A stretch of 64,000 nt of DNA from Ruegeria sp. PrR005 (GTDB lineage: Bacteria; Pseudomonadota; Alphaproteobacteria; Rhodobacterales; Rhodobacteraceae), in contig NZ_JAAGOX010000056.1 in assembly GCF_010500245.1 (NCBI RefSeq), positions 62,001 through 126,000 of the forward strand, given 5' to 3'. Positions within the stretch are counted from its first letter, which is position 1. Every line of letters starts with the position of its first letter. The translations under genes were made by a program, and so were the position numbers. The notes beneath the pieces are model-generated. The model was not told where the DNA came from. It saw only the letters and a list, made by a program, of their open reading frames with translations, and ran no database searches. Of this stretch, positions 17,421-25,637 are shown in pieces.

Positions 17421-17816
17421 TCAGGCCTTGAACGCGTCGTCCACCGGCACCTGCAATCCGGTGACGATGCCATTGGTCTGCATCGCCATACCGATCACCG
17501 ACAGCAACTCGCCATGCTGCGCTTGGGTCATGCCCTTGGCGCGGGCGGCGGCCGTGTGGGAATGCACGCAGTATTCACAGCCATTGGCGGAGGAGACGGC
17601 GATATAGATCATCTCCTTGACCAGCGGGTCCAGTGTACCGGGGCCCATCACCACTTTCAGCCGCTCCCACGTGGCCCGCAGCAGCGCCGGATCATGGGCC
17701 AGAGCCCGCCAGAAATTGTTGACGTAATCGGTGCCACGGGTGGCGCGGATGTCGTCGAAGACGGCCAGCGCCTCGGCGCTGGCCTCCTCGTCACTCAGCA
17801 GAGGGACAGTCGCCAC
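17421..17816 (-). CDS. carboxymuconolactone decarboxylase / AhpD-like family protein
   Basis: 131 residues. Unlike the PcaC-like gene at 8.5 kb, this one contains CEYCVHSHTAAARAKGM, the CxxC-x2-H signature of AhpD-type peroxidase-reductase proteins. It starts 3 bp after the stop of the cyclase gene and is certainly in the same operon. Possible roles are redox protection or peroxidase-like recycling linked to whatever the exported cyclase handles. The substrate is not predictable from sequence. Confidence 0.85.
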   Translation of the reverse strand: MATVPLLSDEEASAEALAVFDDIRATRGTDYVNNFWRALAHDPALLRATWERLKVVMGPGTLDPLVKEMIYIAVSSANGCEYCVHSHTAAARAKGMTQAQHGELLSVIGMAMQTNGIVTGLQVPVDDAFKA

Positions 17817-17819
17817 GGA

Positions 17820-18638
17820 TCAGACCATGGCAAAGATGCGGGCGGGCCCGCCCGAGCCGCCGCGATGATTGGGCGCGCCCACGATCAGCGTCGCACCGCT
17901 GGCGGGCACCTTGTCGAGATTGGCGAGATTCTCGATGCCATAACGGTTAGTCGGCAGCCAAGCGTAATGAGTGGCGAAATCGGCCGACGGGCCGTGATCG
18001 AGCGACAGCGTATCCACCGCCATTGCCACGGCACCGGTTTCCTCGATCAGCATCTGCGCCGCCTCGACATGGAAGCCGGGGAAATGCATCTTGCCATCGC
18101 TGTCGGCATTGCGGAAGCCGGGACCGCCGGTCTTGCCGCCCCATCCCGAATGCATCGCCACACAGGCACCATCCGGGATCGGGCCATTAGCGCTGATCCA
18201 GGCCTTGAGGTCATCCGGCGTCACCTGGGCATCGGCATCGGCCGCCGCCTTCTCGTGAATATGCACCACACAGAGTGGGCAGATCAGGTTGGCCAGCGGG
18301 ATCTCGTCCACCGACTGGCCATCGGCCGAGAAATGCAGCGGCGCGTCGACATGGGTACCGGTGTGTTCGTTCACACTGAGCGTGAACAGGTTGAACCCGT
18401 GTTCCTTGAAATTGAAATTCTGGGTGGCCTCGATCCCGGGCGCCCCGAAATAGGTTGGAAATTCGGCGTCGTAAATATGGGTCATGTCGACCACGCCGCC
18501 ATGGCCGGCCGCCATCGCCGCAGGCGCCGTGGCGGTTCCCAGTGCCGCTCCGGCCGCCACGGCGGCGCTGGCCTTGAACAGGTCCCGGCGGGACAGCATC
18601 CGCTCCTTGACCGCGTTCATCACGCAAATGTCACACAT
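17820..18638 (-). CDS. Tat-exported cyclase-family hydrolase (kynurenine-formamidase-like)
   Basis: 272 residues from ATG 18638, which follows AGGGAGACGATA. The N terminus holds a twin-arginine signal (SRRDLFKASAAVAAGAAL, about residues 16-33) and an Ala-x-Ala cleavage region, so the protein is exported folded, probably with bound metal. The mature part is a cyclase-family (PF04199-type) domain with the metal-binding motif HTGTHVDAPLHF and a later WGGKTGGPGF and LDHGPSADF segment. Known members hydrolyse formylkynurenine, cyclic amides or isatin; most are cytoplasmic, so a Tat signal is noteworthy. Operon partner: AhpD-like protein. Divergent from a GntR regulator. Confidence 0.85.
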   Translation of the reverse strand: MCDICVMNAVKERMLSRRDLFKASAAVAAGAALGTATAPAAMAAGHGGVVDMTHIYDAEFPTYFGAPGIEATQNFNFKEHGFNLFTLSVNEHTGTHVDAPLHFSADGQSVDEIPLANLICPLCVVHIHEKAAADADAQVTPDDLKAWISANGPIPDGACVAMHSGWGGKTGGPGFRNADSDGKMHFPGFHVEAAQMLIEETGAVAMAVDTLSLDHGPSADFATHYAWLPTNRYGIENLANLDKVPASGATLIVGAPNHRGGSGGPARIFAMV

Positions 18639-18780
18639 TATCGTCTCCCTGATTTGCAGTTTCTGCCGCGATAGGTCCTTCCTGCCTGCGGGCAGCGTAA
18701 CACAGTTGCGTCGAAATCCAGCCATGTCTTTGGTGCGTATCGCAAAACCGGGTCACATCTGCGCGCGCCGTGGCGTTGCG

Positions 18781-18812
18781 CGGCCCGCAGGCAGCGCGTA
18801 ACCTGCGGGCCG
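18781..18812. promoter_or_regulatory. perfect 11-bp inverted repeat upstream of the GntR gene
   Basis: Half-sites CGGCCCGCAGG (18781-18791) and CCTGCGGGCCG (18802-18812) are separated by 10 bp and end 18 bp before the GntR start codon. Either an autoregulatory operator covering the leader or an RNA hairpin. The length and perfection are notable. Confidence 0.55.
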
Positions 18813-18830
18813 ATGCGGGAGGCATGAGCA

Positions 18831-19481
18831 ATGGCGGGACAGACGGAGCAGGTGATCAACGGGGTGCTCGAGGATATCGAGCACGGACGGCTGGGCCCCG
18901 GCGACGTGCTGGAGGAGCCTGCGCTGATCGACCGACACGGCGTGTCGCGCACCCCGGTGCGCGAAGCCTTCATCCAGCTCGAAACCCTGGGCCTCATTCG
19001 CCGGTTGCCGCGCAAGGGGGCTGTGGTGTTCAAGCCGACGCTGGAAGAGTTCCTGGCCATTCTCGAAGTCCATGCCCGGCTCGAAGGGCTGGCGGCGGGG
19101 CTTGCGGCGCGGCGGATGAACGCCACGCAGGCGGCAGAGCTGGAGGCGGTGGTCGCCGCCTGCGAGGCGCACGCCCGCGACAAGGGTGATGGCGACCCGT
19201 TCGGCTATTACCGGCTGAACCTGAAGTTCCACGAAACCGTCGCGCTGGGGTCGGGCAACCCCTATCTGGTCGAGATGATCAAGACCCATGCGCGCAAGCT
19301 GCTGGCCTATTACCGGGCGCGCTACAGCTATCCCGGCTCGATCCCCGCCTCGGCCCGCGAGCATCGCCAGATCGCGACGCTGATCTTCGAGCGTCGACGC
19401 GAGGAGGCGGAAACCGCGATGGCCCGGCATGTGCAGTTCGACCAGGTCACGGTGATGGATCTGCTGGCGGCGCTGGGGTGA
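18831..19481 (+). CDS. GntR-family regulator (FCD/FadR-VanR type)
   Basis: 216 residues. The N-terminal winged helix (about 1-70) contains VSRTPVREAFIQLETLGLIRRLPRKGAVV, the GntR signature. The C-terminal FCD helical domain (about 85-205) has the expected metal/carboxylate-binding pattern (LKFHETVAL, SAREHRQI). Members usually sense small organic acids. It is divergent from the cyclase/AhpD operon (192 bp apart), which is therefore the likely target. A large perfect inverted repeat lies just upstream of its start. Confidence 0.88.
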   Translation: MAGQTEQVINGVLEDIEHGRLGPGDVLEEPALIDRHGVSRTPVREAFIQLETLGLIRRLPRKGAVVFKPTLEEFLAILEVHARLEGLAAGLAARRMNATQAAELEAVVAACEAHARDKGDGDPFGYYRLNLKFHETVALGSGNPYLVEMIKTHARKLLAYYRARYSYPGSIPASAREHRQIATLIFERRREEAETAMARHVQFDQVTVMDLLAALG

Positions 19482-19482
19482 C

Positions 19483-19545
19483 CCCGCCCCGGCCGTTGCG
19501 GCGACCGCGAGGGCGGGATTTGAGTATTTTTGACCAGAAAGAAGC
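19483..19545 (+). terminator. terminator of GntR gene, containing intergenic element copy 2
   Basis: Stem CCCGCCC (19483-19489) / GGGCGGG (19511-19517), then TATTTTTG and the conserved tail CCAGAAAGAAGC. Sense orientation for the upstream GntR gene; the convergent amidotransferase ends 18 bp later. Confidence 0.6.
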
Positions 19546-19562
19546 AGCAGGGGTGGCGTGCC

Positions 19563-20276
19563 TCAGGCCGGGCGCGCCTGTTCGAAAAAGCGCGCGATGC
19601 TTTCGGCAAAGGCGTCCATGTCCGAGCGTTGGGCGAGCGACGCCACTGCCTGCGCATGCACCGCCGCGCCCATGTCGCCTGCCAGTTCCTCGGTCAGGGC
19701 GGTGATGAAGTCGTGCGTCATCTCGGGGTGGTGCTGGGTGGTATAGATGCGATTGCCGAGCGCGAAACCCGAGACCGGGCAATCGGGGCCCTGCATGATC
19801 GGGCGCGCGTCCGGGGGCAGGGCGGTCACCTGTTCCACATGACTGCCATAAAGCCTGACCTCATCGGGCAGGTCGCGGGCCCAGTCGGGCCGGTCCAGCA
19901 TGCGGTTTCGTGTCAGCCCGTGCACCCAGCCGTCCGGGTTGCGCCCGATCTGCCCCCCCAGCGCCAGCGCGATCGCCTGATGCCCGAAACAGGCGCCGAA
20001 CATCGGGATATGACGCGCATGCAGGTCGCGGATCAGCGCCAGCAGCCGCGCGATCCAAGGCGCCGCCCCCAGTACCGATGACGGACTGCCGGTGATCATC
20101 GCGCCGTCGATACCATCGAGCGTCTCTGGGAACTGCTCGTCCTTGACCGCAAAGACCGAAGCCGTCCAACCGGGCCGCACGCGCTGGATCAGGGCAGTGA
20201 ATTTCTCCCCGTCCTTTGGGTGGGCCTGGGCAAAGGCGCTTTCATCCGTATTGGTCATCAGGATCGCCAAGTGCAT
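19563..20276 (-). CDS. class I glutamine amidotransferase-like hydrolase
   Basis: 237 residues. The nucleophile elbow GACFGHQ places the catalytic cysteine at C96; H183 and E185 (QHHPEM) complete the triad. It is a stand-alone amidotransferase domain, related to the type that hydrolyses gamma-glutamyl amides or supplies ammonia to a partner. ATG 20276 gives the canonical N terminus MHLAILMTNTD. It is divergent from a P450 / glutamine-synthetase-like / ferredoxin operon, and a hydrolase that removes a gamma-glutamyl group would pair naturally with the ligase there, as PuuD does with PuuA. Pairing is inferred from position. Confidence 0.85.
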   Translation of the reverse strand: MHLAILMTNTDESAFAQAHPKDGEKFTALIQRVRPGWTASVFAVKDEQFPETLDGIDGAMITGSPSSVLGAAPWIARLLALIRDLHARHIPMFGACFGHQAIALALGGQIGRNPDGWVHGLTRNRMLDRPDWARDLPDEVRLYGSHVEQVTALPPDARPIMQGPDCPVSGFALGNRIYTTQHHPEMTHDFITALTEELAGDMGAAVHAQAVASLAQRSDMDAFAESIARFFEQARPA

Positions 20277-20280
20277 GATC

Positions 20281-20345
20281 TTCCCCAAGAGATTTTCGTT
20301 TACATATTTATGACTTCTTATAATATACACATGTTAACGGAGCGA
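20281..20345. promoter_or_regulatory. AT-rich divergent promoter between amidotransferase and P450
   Basis: This 83-bp gap is sharply more AT-rich than its surroundings and contains a consensus-like TATAAT (20319-20324) on the plus strand and a TTAACA hexamer on the minus strand. It probably carries both promoters; no convincing -35 for the plus direction and no clear operator could be named. Confidence 0.4.
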
Positions 20346-20359
20346 GGAAAGGTAAAATC

Positions 20360-21619
20360 ATGACGGTCTGGACCCCCACGGACGACGGCTATGCCGATCT
20401 GACCAGCCATGACGCCTTTGCCGGGGGGGCGCCGCACAACACCTTTTCCCGCCTGCGCCGCGAGGATCCTCTGCACTGGACCGAATATGCCGATGGTCAG
20501 GATTTCTGGTCGGTCACCCGCCATGCCGACATTGCCGAGATGAACAAGAACACTGCGGTGTTCTCTTCGGCCCGTGGCATCCGGATGGAGGATCAGAGCT
20601 ATGAGGAATACCTGGCCCGCCGCACCTTTCAGGAGACCGACCCGCCCGAGCACAGCCAGACCCGGATGAAGCTGATGAAGGCGTTCTCACGCACCACCAT
20701 GGCGCAGTACGAGGACGACATCCGGGCGATCTGCGTCGATATCCTGGACGAGGTGCTGGACAAGGGCACGTTCGACGCCACCAAGGAGATCGCCCGGCAA
20801 TTGCCGATGCGGATGCTGGGCCGCATCGTCGGCCTGCCCGATGCCGATCTGCCCTGGCTGGTGGAAAAGGGTGACGCGCTGATTGCCAATACCGATCCCG
20901 ATTTCACCACTCATGTGCTGGACAAGCTCGATACAGACGAGTTTCGCATGATGCCCTTCAACTCGCCCGCCGGGGCCGAGCTGTACCTCTATGCCAAGGA
21001 CCTGATGGAGCAGAAGGACAAGGCCGGCGATACCTCGGGCGTGCTGCACATGATTCTGCAACCGTCCAAGGATGGCTCGGTCATCAGCGATACCGAGTTT
21101 CGCAACTTCTTTTGCTTGGTGGTGGCGGCGGGCAACGACACCACGCGCTATTCCATCGCCGCCGGGATTCAGGCCATGTGCCACCAGCCCGAGCTGCTGG
21201 AACAGATGCGGGCGGGCGGCGACATCTGGGAAACCGCCCCGGACGAGATCATCCGCTGGGCCACGCCCGCTCTCTATTTTCGGCGCACCGCGCTTCAGGA
21301 TCACGAGATGCATGGCAAGACGATCCGGGCAGGTGACAAGGTGCTCTACTGGTGGGCCTCGGCCAATCGGGACGAGACGGTGCTCGACGATCCGTTCCGG
21401 GTGAACCTCTACCGCAATCCGAACCGGCATCTGAGTTTCGGTCAGGGCGGCCCGCATGTCTGCCTTGGCATGTGGCTGGCCCGGCTCGAGGTCAAAGTGC
21501 TGTTCCAGGAGCTGGCCAAGCGGTTAAGCTCTATCGAACCGGCCGGACCGCACAAGTTCCTGCGCTCGAACTTCGTGGGCGGGATCAAGGAACTGCCGGT
21601 CACCGTCCGCCGCGCCTGA
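20360..21619 (+). CDS. cytochrome P450
   Basis: 419 residues, soluble bacterial class I type. The haem-thiolate motif is FGQGGPHVCLG (C368); the I-helix oxygen-activation motif is AAGNDTT (256-262); the K-helix ExxR is E296-R299 (EIIRW). RBS and ATG are clear (GGAGCGAGGAAAGGTAAAATC ATG). It is the first gene of an operon with a glutamine-synthetase-like ligase and a [2Fe-2S] ferredoxin that is its probable electron donor; no ferredoxin reductase is adjacent. Mycobacterial loci for piperidine/pyrrolidine use combine a P450 with similar genes, so oxidation of an amine is a reasonable hypothesis. P450 subfamily could not be assigned. Confidence 0.92.
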   Translation: MTVWTPTDDGYADLTSHDAFAGGAPHNTFSRLRREDPLHWTEYADGQDFWSVTRHADIAEMNKNTAVFSSARGIRMEDQSYEEYLARRTFQETDPPEHSQTRMKLMKAFSRTTMAQYEDDIRAICVDILDEVLDKGTFDATKEIARQLPMRMLGRIVGLPDADLPWLVEKGDALIANTDPDFTTHVLDKLDTDEFRMMPFNSPAGAELYLYAKDLMEQKDKAGDTSGVLHMILQPSKDGSVISDTEFRNFFCLVVAAGNDTTRYSIAAGIQAMCHQPELLEQMRAGGDIWETAPDEIIRWATPALYFRRTALQDHEMHGKTIRAGDKVLYWWASANRDETVLDDPFRVNLYRNPNRHLSFGQGGPHVCLGMWLARLEVKVLFQELAKRLSSIEPAGPHKFLRSNFVGGIKELPVTVRRA

Positions 21620-21657
21620 CACCGGACCAAACAGGCTCAACAGGGAGGAGCCCCGAC

Positions 21658-22947
21658 ATGAAAGACAGATTGCGCGCGATGTTCTGCGACCATCTCAGCG
21701 TGATGCGGGGCAAATACCTGCCCAATTCCAAGATCGCCGACAGTTCCACCCGGTTCTGCCGCTCGACCTTTGGCGTGCATTACGACCGCGACCTGCTGGA
21801 CGCGCCCGGCGCGATGATGAAGCAGGGCCTGCCGGATATGGAGCTGAAATGGGTCCATGACGATATCCGCGACAGCTGGCATACTGGCACCAAGGTGGTG
21901 CTGGGCGATCTCTATGACGATCAGGACCAGCCGCTGCCACTCTGCCCGCGCGGGGCGCTGAAACGGGCGGTGGCCGACTGGCAGGCGCGCGGGCTCAACC
22001 CCAAGGTGGGGATCGAGCTGGAATGTTTCGCGCTTCAGGCCGACGACAACGGACGGCTGGTGCCCTATGACGCGCCGGGCGGCGTGGTCTATGGCACCGG
22101 CCCCTTTGCCGACCCGCTGCGGTTCAACGACCGGATCTGGGCGATGGCCGAGGAGATGGGGTTCTCCCTCGACATGATCACCGCCGAGTTTGACAGCCCG
22201 CAGTTCGAATATACGCTGACCTTTGACGATGCGCTCAAGGCGGTGGACGATATCGTGCTGTTCCGCTTGATGGCGCGCGAGATCGCGCTGGAATACGGCA
22301 TCGTGCTGACCTTCATGCCGAAACCGATCGCCGAGGCGGGCGGCTCGGGCATGCATATCAACTTCTCCTTCCAGGATGCGACCGGCGCCAATGCGCTGTC
22401 CTCCGGCCCGCGCGGCGGGCCCGAGCATATGAACGATCTGGCGCGCGGCTGTCTGGCGGGGCTGTTGCACCATCACAAGGGGCTGGCGGGGCTGATCGCG
22501 CCAACCGCCAATTCCTACATGCGGCTGCAACCGGGCTCGCTGTCGGGGTACTGGCAGAACTGGGGCGGCGATCACCGCAACGTCACCACCCGTATCAGCT
22601 CCGAAGGTGGCGCCAAGGCGCGGCTGGAGCACCGGATGGCCGATGCCTCCTCGAACCCCTATACCGCCGTGGCCGCCGTGTTGCAGGCGGCAAGGCTGGG
22701 GGTCGAGAACGGCCATACGCTGCCGCCGATGGAGACCGGCGATGGGTTCGACAGCACCGATGCCAGGGAGGGCACCGCCATCGACCTTGCCGGCGCCGTG
22801 CGCGATCTGGAGCGTGACACCGTGCTGGCCCAGGCCGTTGGCGCCGAGCTGGTCGCCAACCATGTGTTCATGAAAGCCAAGGAAGTGCGCAAGACCCGCG
22901 ATCTCGAAGGCGATGCGCTGCGCGATTTCTATGTCTACTTCATCTGA
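21658..22947 (+). CDS. glutamine synthetase-like ligase (PuuA/gamma-glutamylamide synthetase type)
   Basis: 429 residues from ATG 21658, behind GGGAGGAG. Catalytic GS-fold landmarks are visible: the acidic metal-binding strands GIELECF and AEFDSPQFEY, GGSGMHINFSF, the NSYMRLQPG loop and LEHRMADASSNPYTAVAA near the C terminus. It lacks the adenylylation-site context of housekeeping GlnA and clusters with non-assimilatory ligases that join glutamate to amines. In this operon it could gamma-glutamylate the amine produced or attacked by the P450, with the divergent amidotransferase releasing it. The acceptor is unknown. Confidence 0.87.
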   Translation: MKDRLRAMFCDHLSVMRGKYLPNSKIADSSTRFCRSTFGVHYDRDLLDAPGAMMKQGLPDMELKWVHDDIRDSWHTGTKVVLGDLYDDQDQPLPLCPRGALKRAVADWQARGLNPKVGIELECFALQADDNGRLVPYDAPGGVVYGTGPFADPLRFNDRIWAMAEEMGFSLDMITAEFDSPQFEYTLTFDDALKAVDDIVLFRLMAREIALEYGIVLTFMPKPIAEAGGSGMHINFSFQDATGANALSSGPRGGPEHMNDLARGCLAGLLHHHKGLAGLIAPTANSYMRLQPGSLSGYWQNWGGDHRNVTTRISSEGGAKARLEHRMADASSNPYTAVAAVLQAARLGVENGHTLPPMETGDGFDSTDAREGTAIDLAGAVRDLERDTVLAQAVGAELVANHVFMKAKEVRKTRDLEGDALRDFYVYFI

Positions 22948-22957
22948 GGAGCTTGCC

Positions 22958-23272
22958 ATGCGCGTGACCTGGAAACTGGCCGACGGCCGCGAAATCGCGG
23001 CCGAGGTCGCCCCCGGCCTGTCGCTGATGGAGGCGGCGCAGGCCAATAACGTGCCCGGCGTGATCGGCGAATGCGGCGGCTGCCTGAGCTGCGCCACCTG
23101 CCATGTGGTGGTGGATCCGGCCTGGTCCGACCGGACCGGCGTGCCGGGCGAGTTCGAAGACGCGATGCTGGACATCACCGCCGCCGAGCGCCAGCCGAGG
23201 AGCCGCCTCAGCTGTCAGATCGAGGCGCATCCAGATCTGGACGGGCTGGTGCTGCATGTGCCCGAGGTCTGA
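22958..23272 (+). CDS. [2Fe-2S] ferredoxin (adrenodoxin/putidaredoxin type)
   Basis: 104 residues. Cluster cysteines are C39, C45, C48 and C86 in the C-x5-C-x2-C...C arrangement (CGGCLSCATC and LSCQIE), matching the vertebrate/putidaredoxin group that serves class I P450s. The start lies 10 bp after the ligase stop (GAGGAGCTTGCC ATG). It is the last gene of the operon and is followed by a terminator. A partner NAD(P)H-ferredoxin reductase must be encoded elsewhere. Confidence 0.93.
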   Translation: MRVTWKLADGREIAAEVAPGLSLMEAAQANNVPGVIGECGGCLSCATCHVVVDPAWSDRTGVPGEFEDAMLDITAAERQPRSRLSCQIEAHPDLDGLVLHVPEV

Positions 23273-23288
23273 GGCCAGGTGGTGAGCG

Positions 23289-23340
23289 CCGGGGGCGCTG
23301 CCCCCGGACCCCCAGAGTATTTTCAACCAGAAAGAAGCAG
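23289..23340 (+). terminator. terminator of the P450 operon, intergenic element copy 3
   Basis: Stem CCGGGGGC/GCCCCCGG with loop GCT (23289-23307), then a C-rich spacer, TATTTT and CCAGAAAGAAGCAG. Sense orientation, 16 bp after the ferredoxin stop. Confidence 0.75.
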
Positions 23341-23353
23341 GAGCGCGCCCGGA

Positions 23354-24844
23354 TCAGTCCAACTGCTCCGCGAAATGGTCGAGGAGCTTGTGCTTGAGGA
23401 TCTTGCCGGTGGGGGCCGCGGGCAGGTCCGTGGCGATGATGATCTGGCTGGGGCGCTTGTACCCCGCCAGCCGTTCGGCGGCAAAGGCGCGCAATTCATC
23501 AGGGTCGGGTGCCGCACCGGGCGCGACCTGGACAAAGGCCACCACCTTTTCATCCCCCGCCACCATGCGCCCCACCACGGCCGACTGGATCACCTGCGGA
23601 TGGTCGTTCAGCGCCGCCTCGACCTCGGGCGGGTAGACGTTGAAACCGCCGTGGATGATCAGCTCCTTGCTGCGCCCGGCGATATGCAGGTTGCCCTCGG
23701 CGTCATAGCGACCCAGGTCGCCGGTGCGGAACCAGCCGTCTTGTAACGCGGCCTCGGTCGCCTGCGGGTTGCGGTAATAACCCTTCATCACATGCGGGCC
23801 GCGGGTCAGCACCTCGCCCACCCCATCGCCGCCGCCGGGCACAGCCTCGTCCAGCCGTACCTCGACCTGCGGCAGCGGCTTTCCGACCGAGATATCCGGC
23901 AGGCCGATCGGGTTGCGTGTGGCCGATACACCGGCGGTGGTCTCGGTCAGGCCATAGCCGTTTTGCAGGGCGACGCCATAAAACGCCTCGGCCTTGCGTT
24001 TCCATGCGGGGTCGAGCGGGGCCGCGCCCGAGGAGGTATAGCGCAGCGTGCCGCCCGGAAGGTGGTCATACCCCTGTTCACGCGCATGTTGCATCAACAG
24101 CGCGTGCATCTGCGGCACGGCGGAAAACAGTGTCACGCCCGCGGTCAGCGCCGCATAGCTGCGCGCGGCTGTGAAGCGCGCATCGAGCCGCACGGGGGCG
24201 CCGATACAGGTGGCCGCCGTCACCACCGAGGCGAGGCCAAACACATGGGTGACCGGCAGAACGCCATAGATCACGTCGTCCGGCGTCATGCCGCGCAACT
24301 CGGCCGAGCTGCGGCCGCCGAAGCGCAGGTTGCCATGGGTCAGCATCACCCCCTTGGGCGTGCCGGTGGTGCCGGTGGTGAACAGCATCACCGCCACATC
24401 GCTCAGCACCGGATCGGGGTTGCTGGGGCAGGGTGTGGCCAGATGCATCCGGCCAAAGGCGCCCTCGACCGGCTGCGCGTCCAGCCGCGCGGCATGGGCG
24501 GCGGCATCCGCCGATATGTCCGAGGCGCAGAGGATCGCGGCGGGCTCGGTATGGGCGATGATCTTGTCGACCTCAGGCCCGGTCTGGCGCGCGTTGATCG
24601 GCACCGCGCAGGCCCCCAGCCGCGAGGCGGCAAAGAGCGCGGCCACCACCGCACAGCAATTCTCGGCCAGGATCATCACCCGGTCGTTGGCCTGCACGCC
24701 CTGGGCGGCAAGCACATCCACCAGCGCCGAAATGGCGCGGTCCAGATCGCCATAGCTCCAGTCCGCGCCGCCACTGTCGGAAAACGCGGGCGCGTCGGGG
24801 CCGCTGGCGATCTGCGCGCCGGGGTAGTCGTGCCATTTTTCCAT
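23354..24844 (-). CDS. acyl-CoA synthetase (AMP-forming)
   Basis: 496 residues from ATG 24844. The ANL-superfamily P-loop reads FTTGTTGTPKGV near residue 153, followed by NGYGLTETTAG and the C-terminal hinge region RTGDLGRYDAEG; the catalytic lysine context PTGKILKHKLL is at the C terminus. It activates a carboxylic acid to its CoA ester for the beta-oxidation operon it terminates. By analogy with pim-type operons a dicarboxylate such as pimelate or adipate is possible, but the sequence alone only supports a medium/long acid or aryl acid ligase. A repeat-containing terminator faces it. Confidence 0.9.
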   Translation of the reverse strand: MEKWHDYPGAQIASGPDAPAFSDSGGADWSYGDLDRAISALVDVLAAQGVQANDRVMILAENCCAVVAALFAASRLGACAVPINARQTGPEVDKIIAHTEPAAILCASDISADAAAHAARLDAQPVEGAFGRMHLATPCPSNPDPVLSDVAVMLFTTGTTGTPKGVMLTHGNLRFGGRSSAELRGMTPDDVIYGVLPVTHVFGLASVVTAATCIGAPVRLDARFTAARSYAALTAGVTLFSAVPQMHALLMQHAREQGYDHLPGGTLRYTSSGAAPLDPAWKRKAEAFYGVALQNGYGLTETTAGVSATRNPIGLPDISVGKPLPQVEVRLDEAVPGGGDGVGEVLTRGPHVMKGYYRNPQATEAALQDGWFRTGDLGRYDAEGNLHIAGRSKELIIHGGFNVYPPEVEAALNDHPQVIQSAVVGRMVAGDEKVVAFVQVAPGAAPDPDELRAFAAERLAGYKRPSQIIIATDLPAAPTGKILKHKLLDHFAEQLD

Positions 24845-24866
24845 CGCCTGATCCCCTGTTGCCCGG

Positions 24867-25637
24867 TCAGAACCGGGGCTTGCGCTTGTCCAGAAAGGCC
24901 GCGATCCCTTCGGCGGCCTCGTCCCCGCCCGCCGCGCGGGCCATGGCGTCGCGCTCGGCATCCAGTTGCTGCGCCTCGCTCGCTTCATAAGCCTCCGCCA
25001 CCAGCCGCCGGATCACGCCTTGCGCGTCGCGCGGTCCCTGCGCCAGCGCATCGGCCAGCGCATGGGCCTGCGTCTCGGCCTCGCCCGGCGCGGCCAATTG
25101 ATTGACCACCCCCAGTTCGGCCATGCGCGCAGCACTGACAGGTCGGGCCAGCAGGCACATCTCCATCGCGAGTTGCCGGGGCAGCATCCGTGCCAAGGCC
25201 GAGGTGAGCCCCGCATCGGGCACCAGCCCGGCCTTGACATAGGCGGCGGTGAATTTCGCACCCTCGGCCGCCACCAACAGATCGCAGGCCAGCGCCAGTG
25301 AGGCACCGGCGCCCGCGGCGCCGCCCTCGACCGCTGCGATCACCGGTACCGGGCAGGCGCGGATGGCGCGGATCAGGTCGTGCAACAGATCAACCTTGCC
25401 GCGCCGCTCCGGCTCGCTCAGCTTGCGCCGCTCGATCAGCACGTTCAGGTCGCCACCCGCGCAAAAGAACCCGCCTTCCGACGACAGGATCACCGCGCGA
25501 ATGCGCGGTTCCGCCGCCTTCTCCATTGCTTGCCCGATCGCGGCATACAGATCGGGCGACAAAGCGCCGCGCCGGGCGCTGTTCATGTTGACGACAACCA
25601 GCCGGTCGCCCCGGTCATCCACGCGCGCCAGCGTCAT
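24867..25637 (-). CDS. enoyl-CoA hydratase/isomerase family protein
   Basis: 256 residues, single crotonase domain. The oxyanion-hole segment SSEGGFFCAGGDLN (about 52-65) and the second AVEGGAAGAGASLALACDL (about 104-122) are intact. The second acidic position expected for hydration is less clear (KAGLVPDAG), so isomerase or hydrolase activity is also possible. It overlaps the upstream thioesterase by 4 bp and lies 22 bp before the ligase, inside the beta-oxidation operon that already has a fused hydratase; a second hydratase/isomerase would help with unsaturated or branched intermediates. Confidence 0.88.
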   Translation of the reverse strand: MTLARVDDRGDRLVVVNMNSARRGALSPDLYAAIGQAMEKAAEPRIRAVILSSEGGFFCAGGDLNVLIERRKLSEPERRGKVDLLHDLIRAIRACPVPVIAAVEGGAAGAGASLALACDLLVAAEGAKFTAAYVKAGLVPDAGLTSALARMLPRQLAMEMCLLARPVSAARMAELGVVNQLAAPGEAETQAHALADALAQGPRDAQGVIRRLVAEAYEASEAQQLDAERDAMARAAGGDEAAEGIAAFLDKRKPRF

